From Cyanobacteria bacterium FACHB-471 (GTDB lineage: Bacteria > Cyanobacteriota > Cyanobacteriia > Elainellales > Elainellaceae): a stretch of 64,000 nucleotides of DNA. Position numbers and translations under genes: made by a program. Every line of letters starts with the position of its first letter. The stretch's first letter is position 1. The stretch covers positions 1 through 64,000 of the forward strand of contig JACJOC010000084.1 in NCBI GenBank assembly GCA_014695345.1, given 5' to 3'. The notes under the pieces were generated by a model. It did no database searches. It saw nothing but the letters and a program-made list of their open reading frames with translations, and was not told the origin of the DNA. This document shows positions 43,019-52,235 of this stretch, in pieces.

Positions 43019-43100
43019 GGATGAGGGACGAGGATGAATACTGTATTCATCTTCATCCCTCATCCTTTACAATGAATATTGTATACAAAAAATCGTATAC
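43019..43100. promoter_or_regulatory. leuA-gntR divergent control region
   Basis: TTGTATACAA (43079-43088) and TCGTATACAA (43093-43102) are two dyads with 14-base spacing, in the form GntR/FCD regulators often use. To their left, GATGAATACTGTATTCATC (43032-43050) is a 19-base palindrome, nested in a larger hairpin with GGATGAGGGA (43019-43028) and TCCCTCATCC (43056-43065). These lie in the leuA leader. Binding by the product of 43127 is inferred. Confidence 0.55.
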
Positions 43101-43126
43101 AAAAATAAAATATCCGTGATCATTTT

Positions 43127-43807
43127 ATGGAATCAGTAGATTTAGGTGACCTAGCAGCGGGTGTATTGCGCCATCAGCGGAGTACGCCTGACCTGATTGC
43201 CGATGCGCTGCGAGAGGCGATCGTGCAGGGCGTATTCCAGGAAGGACAGTCATTGCGGCAAGATGAAATTGCGGCTCAGTTTGGCGTGAGCCGCATCCCG
43301 CTGCGGGAGGCGTTGCGACAGCTTGAGGCAGAGGGACTGGTACTGCTTTCTCCTAATCGTGGGGCAACGGTGGCGATCATGTCTCCGGCAGAGGCGCAGG
43401 AAATCTGTGAGATTCGTGTAGCGCTAGAGAGTTTGGCGCTTCAGCTTGCGATTCCAAAGCTGACAGAAGCAGATTTGCAGAAAGCGGCTGACATTCTGGA
43501 GAAAACCGATCGCGAAACCGATGTGGGGCGCTGGGCAAAGCTGAACTGGGAATTTCACGCGGTGCTTTACGGGGCTGGCGATCGCCCTCGCCTACTATCC
43601 CTAATTAAAACGCTGCATGTGAATATCGATCGCTACATTCGACTGCAAATGGCGAAGATGAACTATTTAGAGAAATCGCAGCAAGAGCATCAGCAAATCC
43701 TGGATGCTTGCCGCAAGGGTGACTCAAAAACAGCAGTGAGGCTGCTCAAGCGTCACATTGAAACCGCAGGAGAGCAACTGGTTACATATTTACGGAATGG
43801 ACGGTAA
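43127..43807 (+). CDS. GntR-family regulator, FCD subfamily
   Basis: A 226-residue regulator. Residues about 20-85 are the winged helix (LIADALREAIVQGVFQEGQS, then AAQFGVSRIPLREALRQLEA), and the FCD ligand domain follows (about 95-220) with metal-binding His residues in NWEFHAVLYGAGD and, near the end, HQQILDACRKGD and KRHIETAG. FCD regulators usually sense organic acids or amino acids through a bound metal. It is divergent from leuA and probably controls itself and leuA; regulation of leuA by GntR/FCD is not something I know to be described. Confidence 0.92.
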   Translation: MESVDLGDLAAGVLRHQRSTPDLIADALREAIVQGVFQEGQSLRQDEIAAQFGVSRIPLREALRQLEAEGLVLLSPNRGATVAIMSPAEAQEICEIRVALESLALQLAIPKLTEADLQKAADILEKTDRETDVGRWAKLNWEFHAVLYGAGDRPRLLSLIKTLHVNIDRYIRLQMAKMNYLEKSQQEHQQILDACRKGDSKTAVRLLKRHIETAGEQLVTYLRNGR

Positions 43808-43886
43808 GCAGCTAGTAGCAGTGCGATCGTCTTCTTTTTGTAGTCGGGTTCAGCCTTATGAAACCTGACAGAAATAAATAATCCCG

Positions 43887-43947
43887 GTAGGGGTGGGTTT
43901 TGACGTTGAACTTTGACTCAAAGGTTCTATCGCTAAACCCACCCCTA
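43887..43947. repeat. Palindromic repeat family B, copy 2
   Basis: TAGGGGTGGGTTT (43888-43900) pairs perfectly with AAACCCACCCCTA (43935-43947). The ends and length match the copy at 40545-40610. Confidence 0.7.
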
Positions 43948-44345
43948 AAATATGCGATTGCCTAGTGGAATTCAATATCACGAAGCAATCAATGCATTTT
44001 TGCGGCTGCGAGTGATCTAGGCGACTTGACAAATCAATTTTATTTGAAATGATTAACATAATCTGTTAGTTTAATACAAAACGATTTAGCCAAATTGAAT
44101 TCAATTATGAAAGGGATATCAATGAGTGCCACCCTGTTAGGACATAACAGTCCGAATTGATATGAGCCTCTTTGAGACGGGGGTGACTGTGGAATTTTGT
44201 GCAGGCGAAACGGGTATCAACCACGTCTCCTGCTCCATTATGACTGGACCAGATCAAGTTTGGCAGGGAGAGAACTGTGTTTGAGGGGCGATCGCCGCAA
44301 GATCTCACCCTAGAACCATTGTTGGATGGAGAGGACAGCATTTTA
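43948..44345. other. Intergenic stretch upstream of the arsenic genes
   Basis: It contains the perfect palindrome AATTGAATTCAATT at 44093-44106, a candidate operator for the arsenic genes. No regulator gene (ArsR) is in the window. No convincing coding fragment is seen. Confidence 0.4.
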
Positions 44346-45356
44346 ATGAGTGTGAAAGTTGGCATTAACGGATTTGGCAGAATCGGGCGACTTGCATTGC
44401 GGGCTGCATGGGATTGTCCAGAACTAAAATTTACTCACATTAATGAAGTAAAGGGCGGACCAGAAACCGCAGCACACCTACTCAAATTTGACTCCGTTCA
44501 TGGACGCTGGGCACCCGAAGTTGCCGCAAAAGACGAGCGAGTTTGGATTGCAGACCAATTCCTCAGCTTCAGTAAACACAGCACTCCTGATGAAGTGCCC
44601 TGGGAAGATCTGGGTGTTGACCTGGTGTTAGAATGCTCCGGCAAATTCAGAACTGTGCAATCCCTTGATCCCTACTTCAAGCGAGGAGTGCGAAAAGTGA
44701 TCGTGGCGGCACCCGTGAAAGAAGGGGCGCTAAACGTCGTCATGGGGGTGAACGATCATCTGTATAAACCTGACAAACACGATCTGCTCACAGCAGCCTC
44801 CTGCACTACAAACTGTCTGGCTCCGGTCGTAAAAGTGATTCACGAAGGGTTGGGCATTCGTCACGGTGTCATCACCACAATTCATGACAATACTAATACT
44901 CAAACCATTGTGGATGCACCTCACAAAGACCTACGACGGGCGAGAGCAACCAGTTTATCTCTGATTCCTACGACTACCGGGTCGGCAACGGCGATCGGGC
45001 TAATTTATCCAGAGTTGAACGGCAAGCTCAACGGTTTAGCCGTGCGAGTTCCTTTGCTCAACGCGTCCCTGACAGATTGCGTCTTTGAAGTGAGTCGTTC
45101 AACTACTGTTGCAGAAGTCAACCATTTACTCAAAACTGCCGCCGAGGGACCGCTTCAGGGCATTTTGGGTTACGAAGAGCGTCCTCTCGTCTCGATTGAC
45201 TACAAAGATGATCCCCGATCTTCGATCATTGATGCCCTCTCAACAATGGTTGTGGATGACACTCAGGTGAAGATTCTTGCCTGGTATGACAACGAATGGG
45301 GTTACGCCAATCGCATGGTAGAACTGGCACGAAAAGTTGCGCTCAGTCTTTCTTGA
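44346..45356 (+). CDS. ArsJ-associated glyceraldehyde-3-phosphate dehydrogenase
   Basis: A 336-residue GAPDH-type enzyme. The NAD fold begins [19 protein letters not shown], and the catalytic Cys is Cys153 in AASCTTNC, with Trp-Tyr-Asp-Asn-Glu-Trp-Gly (WYDNEWGY) near the end. It belongs to the form that sits next to arsJ: it uses arsenate in place of phosphate to make 1-arseno-3-phosphoglycerate, which ArsJ exports. The ATG at 44346 follows GGAGAGG; a GTG at 44277 would add 23 residues that do not look like protein. The arsJ gene follows 24 bases downstream. I assign the specialised role from this pairing. Confidence 0.93.
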   Translation: MSVKVGINGFGRIGRLALRAAWDCPELKFTHINEVKGGPETAAHLLKFDSVHGRWAPEVAAKDERVWIADQFLSFSKHSTPDEVPWEDLGVDLVLECSGKFRTVQSLDPYFKRGVRKVIVAAPVKEGALNVVMGVNDHLYKPDKHDLLTAASCTTNCLAPVVKVIHEGLGIRHGVITTIHDNTNTQTIVDAPHKDLRRARATSLSLIPTTTGSATAIGLIYPELNGKLNGLAVRVPLLNASLTDCVFEVSRSTTVAEVNHLLKTAAEGPLQGILGYEERPLVSIDYKDDPRSSIIDALSTMVVDDTQVKILAWYDNEWGYANRMVELARKVALSLS

Positions 45357-45380
45357 ATTACCCCTATCACTTTCACTCAA

Positions 45381-46643
45381 ATGACTGCATCCACTGCCGA
45401 CCGAGCCAATTTACGAAATTATATTCTGGTAACGATCGCCTACTGGGGGTTCACCATCACCGATGGTGCCCTGCGAATGCTGGTGTTGCTCTATTTCAAC
45501 CGGATTGGCTATAGTCCGCTAGAAATTGCAATGCTGTTTTTGTTCTATGAAGTTTTTGGCGTTGTCACCAACTTCCTGGGCGGATGGATTGGTTCCCAGA
45601 TGGGGCTAAAGGTGACGCTCTACACAGGCATCGGGCTACAGGTCTTCTCACTGGTGTTGCTGGCGTTTCTCAATCCAGAGTGGACGCAGTGGGTTGCGGT
45701 TGTTTTTGTCATGGTTGCTCAGGCATTCTCTGGCATTGCCAAGGACCTGACCAAAATGAGTTCTAAAAGCGCCATTCGACTGGTGGTGCCTCAGGAAGCG
45801 CAGTCCTCATTGTTTAAGTGGGTAGCAGTCCTGACTGGCTCCAAGAATGCGCTCAAAGGAGTAGGTTTCTTTGCGGGTAGCGCTCTGCTTGCTGCATTTG
45901 GCTTTAAAGACTCACTATTGATCATGGCGGCAGGGCTGTTTGCCATCATCCTGACGGGTTTCTTCCTACCCAAAGGGATGGGGAGAATCAAGACAAAAGT
46001 AGGATTCAAACAACTCTTTTCTAAGAGCCGTGAAATTAATATCCTGTCTGCTGCCCGGTTTTTCCTGTTTGGCTCTAGAGATGTCTGGTTTGTCGTCGGT
46101 CTGCCCGTCTTTTTGTATGACGTGTTGGGCTGGACATTCACGCGGGTCGGAGGGTTCATAGCCTGCTGGGTAATCGGCTATGGCACCATTCAGTTTCTTG
46201 CGCCAACGTTATTAAACCGCTTTGGCTCCGGTCAACCGCCCAGAGCAGCAACGATTCAGTTCTGGACGTTTACCCTAACCGCGGTGCCAGCGGCGATCGC
46301 CCTCGCACTCCTCCTCAATGTTCCCCCTAACATCGCAATCATTGCCGGACTCACCATTTTTGGTGTTGTTTTTGCCTTTAATTCAGCCGTTCATTCCTAT
46401 CTGGTGCTGGCATTCACGGACGATGACAAAGTAGCGCTCAACGTTGGGTTTTACTATATGGCAAATTCTGGTGGACGACTTGCAGGCACAGTTTTATCGG
46501 GACTCATCTTCCAGTTTTTTGGGCTAGTTGGTTGCCTCTGGACATCCACGATTTTGGTGTTAGCGGCAGGGATTATTTCTTTGAAATTGCCTGACCCACA
46601 ACCCCAGAAGGCGATCGCCTGGAAAGCTGGTAGCGGAGACTAA
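45381..46643 (+). CDS. arsJ: Organoarsenical efflux MFS transporter ArsJ
   Basis: A 420-residue membrane protein of about 12 helices (MFS). NYILVTIAYWGFTITDGALR and FLGGWIGSQMGLKVTLYTGI are typical of ArsJ, which exports 1-arseno-3-phosphoglycerate and so detoxifies arsenate. It starts 24 bases after the dedicated GAPDH gene. There is no arsenate reductase in the window; this pair would give resistance without reduction. Induction by an ArsR-type repressor encoded elsewhere is possible. Confidence 0.93.
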   Translation: MTASTADRANLRNYILVTIAYWGFTITDGALRMLVLLYFNRIGYSPLEIAMLFLFYEVFGVVTNFLGGWIGSQMGLKVTLYTGIGLQVFSLVLLAFLNPEWTQWVAVVFVMVAQAFSGIAKDLTKMSSKSAIRLVVPQEAQSSLFKWVAVLTGSKNALKGVGFFAGSALLAAFGFKDSLLIMAAGLFAIILTGFFLPKGMGRIKTKVGFKQLFSKSREINILSAARFFLFGSRDVWFVVGLPVFLYDVLGWTFTRVGGFIACWVIGYGTIQFLAPTLLNRFGSGQPPRAATIQFWTFTLTAVPAAIALALLLNVPPNIAIIAGLTIFGVVFAFNSAVHSYLVLAFTDDDKVALNVGFYYMANSGGRLAGTVLSGLIFQFFGLVGCLWTSTILVLAAGIISLKLPDPQPQKAIAWKAGSGD

Positions 46644-46722
46644 GATTACCAATGACCAATAACTAGTAACTAATGCGGGTAAGTTGACCCAGAATCAACA
46701 GTGGGTAATACTTCTCTAAAAG

Positions 46723-46759
46723 AGGGCTACAGATAGAGGGGTATCCCATCTGTAGCCCT
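46723..46759. terminator. Bidirectional terminator between arsJ and the nuclease gene
   Basis: AGGGCTACAGAT (46723-46734) pairs perfectly with ATCTGTAGCCCT (46748-46759) over a 13-base loop, between two convergent genes. A short T/A-rich stretch follows on both sides. Confidence 0.7.
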
Positions 46760-46783
46760 AATTCTTGGAATTAGTGTAACAAC

Positions 46784-49700
46784 CTAAAACACGAAGTTAC
46801 TCGCTACATTCAGACTCTCTAGTGAGAGATTGTTTGCTTGAACATTGATAAATGGGACGGATGGACGATTTCTAGTTGAACCGTCTTCATCGATCTGAAT
46901 GGAGAATCTGCCAGAGTTACCCTGCTGAAGGACTTCAACATAGCCATCGGCGATCGCATCCTCACCGTTATATCCACCCGCAATCAGGCTATCTAACAGT
47001 TCCGTCAACACCAGTTTGTCTTGACCTACTTCAAAGTCGGTGATGGTATCACCGCGATCGCCAATGTTGGTGTAAACGATGCGATCGCGTCCACCGCCTG
47101 TTGTGATCACGTCATTTCCATTAAAACCAGTAATTCGGTCGTTGCGATCGGTTCCAGTGAGATCGTCACGTTGGGAAGTGCCGTTAATCACATTAAACTC
47201 TGGCGCGAGATCGAGTCCAATGACGACTGGATCGTGGTCAGAGGTACGGAAAGCATTGGGTTCGTACAGATCATTGCCAGAGGGTTCCGCCTCAAAGCTG
47301 GCTTCTCCTGCACCATCATCAATGGTGTCGTTGTAGTCAAATACAGGAATTTCATCCGCGTTGATGTGCCATTCTGCTGTACCAGTAACCTGTGACTCCA
47401 TCGACTCACTGGCTAAGGCATGATCGAGGTAGCCAAGCTGCCCGTCAAAGACATAGCTGTAGGCATCATCACCGCCAAATTTTTCTACCAGATCGGTGTA
47501 GCCTGCATTCTTGATCGTTGTGATTGGCGTTTCCCCTTTGTAGGCATTTAAGTCACCAATAATCAGATAGTCCGTATCACCCTGTCCGGTTGGGTCAGTG
47601 GGAAGCCAGGTATTCACCAAATAGTCGGCAGCTTTGGTGCGCGTGTCGTTAAACTGTCCTTGACCATCATTCTGGTCAACATCTGCTCCTGTGGCATCGC
47701 CTCCACCCTTGGACTTGAGGTGATTTACAACCACATTAAACACAGAGCCGAAGTCTGCATTATTAGAGTCGATTACCTCAAATGCTTGAGCGATCGCCGG
47801 ACGATTGCGCTGAATGCCAGCGTTGTTGGGATCGGTGAATTCGGAGTCAAGCAAAATTGCTTCTTCTCCCCTAGGCTGCACTACAGCAGGCTTATAAATG
47901 ACAGCAACCGTGATTTGATCCGTGCCTACCACACCCATGTCGATGTAGTCGTAGGTTCCTTCACCCACAACGGCATTCAGGCGATTCACCAGTTCTTGGA
48001 CGGCAGTACTGTTGTTTTCAATTTCAACCAAACCAAATACGTCTGCGTCAATTTCCGCTAGAGCAGCCGTGAGTTTTGCATTTTGACGCTCAAACTCAGC
48101 TGCACTATCGGCTCCACGAGGGGAACCATTGCCGCCCGTAGTGTCGATGCTGGTGAAATAGTTTAACACGTTGAAGTTAGCGACTTTAATATTGCCGCCA
48201 ACGTCGGGTGATGTTTCAGGACGAGGATTATTCACAGTGAACTCGACCGGATCAGCCTCGGTAGGACGAATTCTCCAGGCATCCGTACCAGCCTGCCCAG
48301 CAAATGACCAGTGCAATACTCCAGTCAAGTTGTTGATCGTGTCTCCACCCCGGAAGAAGTCAGTGCCTTGAGTCCCGATACTTAATCCATCGGGCTGCGG
48401 GTAGTAGATTGCACCGTTTGGCAACGGTGAGTTTTGAATGTTATCGTCGTCATCCAGAATAATCCGGCTGCGCTCTAAGTTATCCAAAAACTCCGTGTAT
48501 TCTGCTGCAGTTGGGGTGTCATCAATGTGACTGTATTGGAAGGGGCGATCGCCTTCGGTCAAAACGATCTGACCATAGCGGGCTAGCTCAAAGTACTCTG
48601 AGACATATAGCGTGTCTGCAAACTCGACGCGCATTCCTTCAGACTGTTCGTAGTAGTCATCAATGTTGCCCGTCGCAGGCAGGTCAAGGCTTGCCGTTGT
48701 GACCTGTCCGATGTTGTTATCGCCATCGACCAGTTTGATGCTGTCAGCCGTAGTAGCACTGACCTGAGTCATGCCAAAAAACTCACTGACATTGCCCGTC
48801 ACCCGGACAACTTGCCCTTCCTGCACGTCTAGAGGCGCATTGTTGCCCGTAAAAACAAAGATGCCTTCAGAGGTGGTTGCATCTCCATCCTGATCAGCCG
48901 TTTCCTCTTGAATGAAGAAGCCTCGAAGCTGGTTGGTCAACTGAAAGTCAGCAACAACGACGCCCTCAAGGGTGACGTTTTGCCCCGTAAGCGGACTAAC
49001 ATCGTTGTGAGCACCACCTACCTGCTGAGTCGATGCGTTGCCCTGAATCTGATGGATTTTGGTGACTGCGATATCATTATCTGTGATATTGACTGTCAAG
49101 TTTGGTATGGCAAGCCCGTTATAGTTTGCGTCTGCACTTGCAGTTATGTGAGAAATGGTGCCCGTATGGGGAGAAGTCTCAGCGTCGGTATCATTAATCG
49201 CCTTGACTGTAACTGTTTGGGGTGTGGTGTTACCCAGCCTCACCTCTAACGATCGCGCGAAAGTTGTGCCATCCACACTGATCTCAGTTTGAGTATCTGC
49301 ATTGATTGTGATGATGACTGGGTTGCTGGGCGTAGTTTTAAGAGCGATCGCATAGGTATCAGTCTGACCCGCTTCACTCACGGCAGTGCTGCTATCCGTT
49401 TGGGTAATGGTGATTCCTGTATCATCATTGCCCTGAAAGATTTGACTTACATTCACCTCACCAAAGCTGTCACCAGCCGCAGGTGCCCAAGTAAAATCTG
49501 TATTGGTGCGGCCTGTTCCCTGAAGCTGGAGGGAAGAGCCAACCGGAGTCGAATCTAGTTCCCGTACGCCAATATCGACGCTCTCTAGTCCGACTGCGGG
49601 GCCATCAAGGGCTGTAAAAACGCCTTCGTAGCTGAGAAATTGTACGACAGCACCCGTGTCATCGACTAAGGCGATACCATCCGGAGCACCGTTCTGGATA

Positions 49701-49927
49701 CCGTTAGAAGGATAAGTAACGGTGATAGTGCCAAACCCATTTTCCTGATCGGAGATAGTGAGTCCGGCGAGCGATCGCCTACTATACTCTAAGCCATTCG
49801 CTCCGTTATAAAGAACAATCTGCCATCCGGTCAAATCAGTTCCGGCTAACCCCGCCAGTTCAATCGCTTCGCCAGTATCAGTTCCAGCGTTGTCGTAGTG
49901 AAATTCGTTGATAAATGCGTTCGCCAT
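46784..49927 (-). CDS. Secreted ExeM/NucH-type nuclease with RTX-like C-terminus
   Basis: A 1047-residue multidomain protein. In order: a lamin-tail domain (1-130), a Calx-beta-like region (180-290), an OB-fold nucleic-acid domain (about 300-415), an endonuclease/exonuclease/phosphatase domain (about 580-935, with VANFNVLNYF, LVEIENN, IGDLNAY and SDHDPV catalytic motifs), and an RTX-like Asp/Gly-rich C-terminus (GNDVITTGGGRDRI, then ITDFEVGQDKLVL). With no signal peptide and an RTX-type end, it should leave by a type I system. It degrades extracellular DNA, possibly for phosphorus. The ATG at 49927 follows AGGCGG; an upstream start at 50035 is unlikely. No type I exporter is nearby. Confidence 0.9.
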   Translation of the reverse strand: MANAFINEFHYDNAGTDTGEAIELAGLAGTDLTGWQIVLYNGANGLEYSRRSLAGLTISDQENGFGTITVTYPSNGIQNGAPDGIALVDDTGAVVQFLSYEGVFTALDGPAVGLESVDIGVRELDSTPVGSSLQLQGTGRTNTDFTWAPAAGDSFGEVNVSQIFQGNDDTGITITQTDSSTAVSEAGQTDTYAIALKTTPSNPVIITINADTQTEISVDGTTFARSLEVRLGNTTPQTVTVKAINDTDAETSPHTGTISHITASADANYNGLAIPNLTVNITDNDIAVTKIHQIQGNASTQQVGGAHNDVSPLTGQNVTLEGVVVADFQLTNQLRGFFIQEETADQDGDATTSEGIFVFTGNNAPLDVQEGQVVRVTGNVSEFFGMTQVSATTADSIKLVDGDNNIGQVTTASLDLPATGNIDDYYEQSEGMRVEFADTLYVSEYFELARYGQIVLTEGDRPFQYSHIDDTPTAAEYTEFLDNLERSRIILDDDDNIQNSPLPNGAIYYPQPDGLSIGTQGTDFFRGGDTINNLTGVLHWSFAGQAGTDAWRIRPTEADPVEFTVNNPRPETSPDVGGNIKVANFNVLNYFTSIDTTGGNGSPRGADSAAEFERQNAKLTAALAEIDADVFGLVEIENNSTAVQELVNRLNAVVGEGTYDYIDMGVVGTDQITVAVIYKPAVVQPRGEEAILLDSEFTDPNNAGIQRNRPAIAQAFEVIDSNNADFGSVFNVVVNHLKSKGGGDATGADVDQNDGQGQFNDTRTKAADYLVNTWLPTDPTGQGDTDYLIIGDLNAYKGETPITTIKNAGYTDLVEKFGGDDAYSYVFDGQLGYLDHALASESMESQVTGTAEWHINADEIPVFDYNDTIDDGAGEASFEAEPSGNDLYEPNAFRTSDHDPVVIGLDLAPEFNVINGTSQRDDLTGTDRNDRITGFNGNDVITTGGGRDRIVYTNIGDRGDTITDFEVGQDKLVLTELLDSLIAGGYNGEDAIADGYVEVLQQGNSGRFSIQIDEDGSTRNRPSVPFINVQANNLSLESLNVASNFVF

Positions 49928-50451
49928 GATCCGCCTTTGTGAATGTGAAGAATAAGTGTGAAGAACAACCGTGAACCGTCTAGCGCTTTGGCACGCAGCA
50001 AAACTTGTAGCCCCTTCTTTAATCAGCAGGGACAATTCACTCAGGGCACCGATGATGGTATGAAGGCTAAACTGTGTTCAAATTTACCAACTTAACAATT
50101 CTCACAGTCACTTTAAGGCGGGTTTAACCCTGACTTAAGGCTCAATGCGACTACGGAAACTTCACAATCGCTTCACACTTGTAAAGGAATTTTCAGGGAC
50201 ATCAGCTAAATGCTTAGGCTCGTTGAGCCTAAGCATCAATACCAATTTCAACCGTTCCTATTCCAACCATTGGTGTTTCCAAAACTTTAATGTTCTCAAA
50301 ACTCATATCCTTATTTATTCGAAGCTAAGCATTTTGAAGCATACGCGGGGCACGCTCCAGGATGCTCAGCCTTAGAAAAAGTTGGTATCAGTTAAACTTA
50401 AAGCATTTCGATAGGCATCCAATACCGTTGAATGACTTGGAGGAGAGACAG
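49928..50451. other. Long divergent intergenic stretch
   Basis: Nearly 520 bases between the nuclease and a small membrane gene. TTAGGCTCGTTGAGCCTAAGC at 50213-50233 is a short perfect hairpin. No coding fragment is seen. A strong GGAGGAGAG site precedes the next gene. Confidence 0.45.
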
Positions 50452-50691
50452 GTGAATTCTAAAAATACTGAGCCACACCCCCGTACTCTGAAACAGATGA
50501 CCCTGTTATTCTTAGGCGGCTCGGGTGCGGGTCTTATTCTCTTTGCTCTGTTTGGTGGAGTATGGCACGTATCCCATTTTGGCTGGGTGATGGGAACCAC
50601 AACGCTATCGTGTGGACTGTTGGCCGTGCTATTCCGCCAAAACTTTGAAAAGATGTTAACTGCGTTAATGGATAATGCCCCTTGGCTTTAG
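50452..50691 (+). CDS. Small membrane protein, two helices
   Basis: A 79-residue protein from a GTG start, chosen because GGAGGAGAG ends 5 to 8 bases upstream; a start at 50362 is possible but lacks a ribosome site. Two hydrophobic segments (MTLLFLGGSGAGLILFALFG, then WVMGTTTLSCGLLAVLF) make it a small inner-membrane protein. It recalls small cyanobacterial proteins of unknown function. It is 92 bases upstream of the sensor kinase operon, in the same direction. Confidence 0.65.
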   Translation: MNSKNTEPHPRTLKQMTLLFLGGSGAGLILFALFGGVWHVSHFGWVMGTTTLSCGLLAVLFRQNFEKMLTALMDNAPWL

Positions 50692-50783
50692 CACTCGCTG
50701 AGAATTGAATCTTTAAGTGCAGAGTGCTACAGCATCATTACAATAAAAGATGGCTAAATGGGATCACTGCTGGGGCATGGCTC

Positions 50784-52211
50784 ATGATTGATCTGAAGAT
50801 GCTGCGTCGGATACCGCTGTTTGCTGACCTGAGCGACGAGCAGCTTGACTTTGCCAAACTGGGATGCGAGCGATCGCTTGAACCGGGAGAAATTTTGGCA
50901 GTCGAAGGCGAACCGTCAGGCTCTTTTTGGGTGCTGCTGGATGGCGAAATTCAGTGCACCAAGCAGATGGGCGATCGCCAAATTCCTTGGACTAATTTTG
51001 AGCCTTACTCCTACTTTGGTCACGAACTCATCCTGTTAGAACAGCCCTATCTAGCTACAGCACGCGCCTTGCCTAAAAGCAATCTGCTGGAGTTTGACAC
51101 GGCCGCATTCTGGAAAATGATGGAGTTGTGTCCCCTGATCAACCGTGAGTTGCTGATTTCAACCGCTCAGCGAACACAGGATCTAGGAACCGTCTCCTTA
51201 CAGGCGGAAAAGCTGGTATCCCTTGGCACACTCACCTCAGGACTGGCTCAGGAGCTACGGCAGGTGTCCGCTACAGGGCGAGAAGCGGTCGAGCGTTTGC
51301 AGGAGTTATTTCAATGGCTCCAACCGCTGACCGTCAAGCTCAACGCCCATCAGATGACCTCTGATCAGCAAGAGTTTTTGATTACGCTTCAGCAAACCCT
51401 CCTGGAACGGATGACGATCTTTCCGGCAGAGATTAATCCGCAGGGATGGCAAGTGCAGGAGGAAGACATTGTTCAATGGCTGATCAAACGCAGCATTCCA
51501 CACCCACAACACTTTGCTAAAGTTTTGACTCGTGCGGGTTTGGATGTTACTGTCCTCAATGATATCGAGAGTGTTGTTCCTGATGGAGCCGTGTGTGCGG
51601 TTTTAGCCTGGTTAAAAGGCACGCTTAAGAGCTTAGCCTTAGCGAATGATGTCGAGTTTAGTACTCAGCACATCGCCGAACTTGTCCAGGCTGCAAAAGA
51701 TTACACCTATCTCGACCAGGCTCCTTTGCAGGAAATGGATATCCACGAAGGGTTAGAGAGAACTTTAGCAGTTTTGAATCATCGGCTAGTCACTGGGATT
51801 GAAGTGATTCGCGACTTTGATCGCACCTTACCTCCTATCTGTGTGTATGGGGGGGATTTGAACCAGGTCTGGACACATCTGCTCGACAATGCGATCGACG
51901 CAATGGCAGGACAGGGAAAACTCACTCTGCGAACGTCTCAAGTTGGCGAAAGCGTGTTAGTAGAAATTGTGGATACTGGCCCTGGCATTCCGGATGAAAT
52001 TCAGCCTTACGTTTTTGACCAGTTTTTTACAACGAAAGCAACAGATAATGGAACGGGTCTAGGACTTCCGATCGCCCACCGAGTGATTGTAAGTCAGCAT
52101 CAAGGTCAGATTCAGGTTACTTCAAAACCTGGCTGTACCTGCTTCCAAATATACCTACCCATGGATTTAAAGGAATCTGACAGTTCCGCTGCCCCCTCTC
52201 AAGTTGCATAA
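50784..52211 (+). CDS. cNMP-domain sensor kinase, phospho-acceptor His replaced
   Basis: A 475-residue protein. Residues 1-120 are a cyclic-nucleotide-binding-like (Crp) domain (ILAVEGEPSGSFWVLLDGEI), followed by the dimerisation helices and the ATPase domain (LLDNAIDAM, VDTGPGIPDE, GTGLGLPIA). In the H-box, where the next gene has GLAHELNN (His165), this one has GLAQELRQ: Gln156 at 51249-51251 stands for the phospho-acceptor His. It can bind ATP but not autophosphorylate in the usual way. I start at the ATG at 50784, since the upstream extension (from 50724) is not protein-like. It precedes a paralogous kinase 24 bases away and an acyltransferase. Confidence 0.88.
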   Translation: MIDLKMLRRIPLFADLSDEQLDFAKLGCERSLEPGEILAVEGEPSGSFWVLLDGEIQCTKQMGDRQIPWTNFEPYSYFGHELILLEQPYLATARALPKSNLLEFDTAAFWKMMELCPLINRELLISTAQRTQDLGTVSLQAEKLVSLGTLTSGLAQELRQVSATGREAVERLQELFQWLQPLTVKLNAHQMTSDQQEFLITLQQTLLERMTIFPAEINPQGWQVQEEDIVQWLIKRSIPHPQHFAKVLTRAGLDVTVLNDIESVVPDGAVCAVLAWLKGTLKSLALANDVEFSTQHIAELVQAAKDYTYLDQAPLQEMDIHEGLERTLAVLNHRLVTGIEVIRDFDRTLPPICVYGGDLNQVWTHLLDNAIDAMAGQGKLTLRTSQVGESVLVEIVDTGPGIPDEIQPYVFDQFFTTKATDNGTGLGLPIAHRVIVSQHQGQIQVTSKPGCTCFQIYLPMDLKESDSSAAPSQVA

Positions 52212-52235
52212 GTTGCAATCAATCGGTAACTACCT

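Noticed and set aside
44105-44365. An 86-codon open frame on the minus strand upstream of the arsenic GAPDH
   Set aside because: Composition is unlike a protein, it overlaps the start of the GAPDH gene and has no ribosome site.
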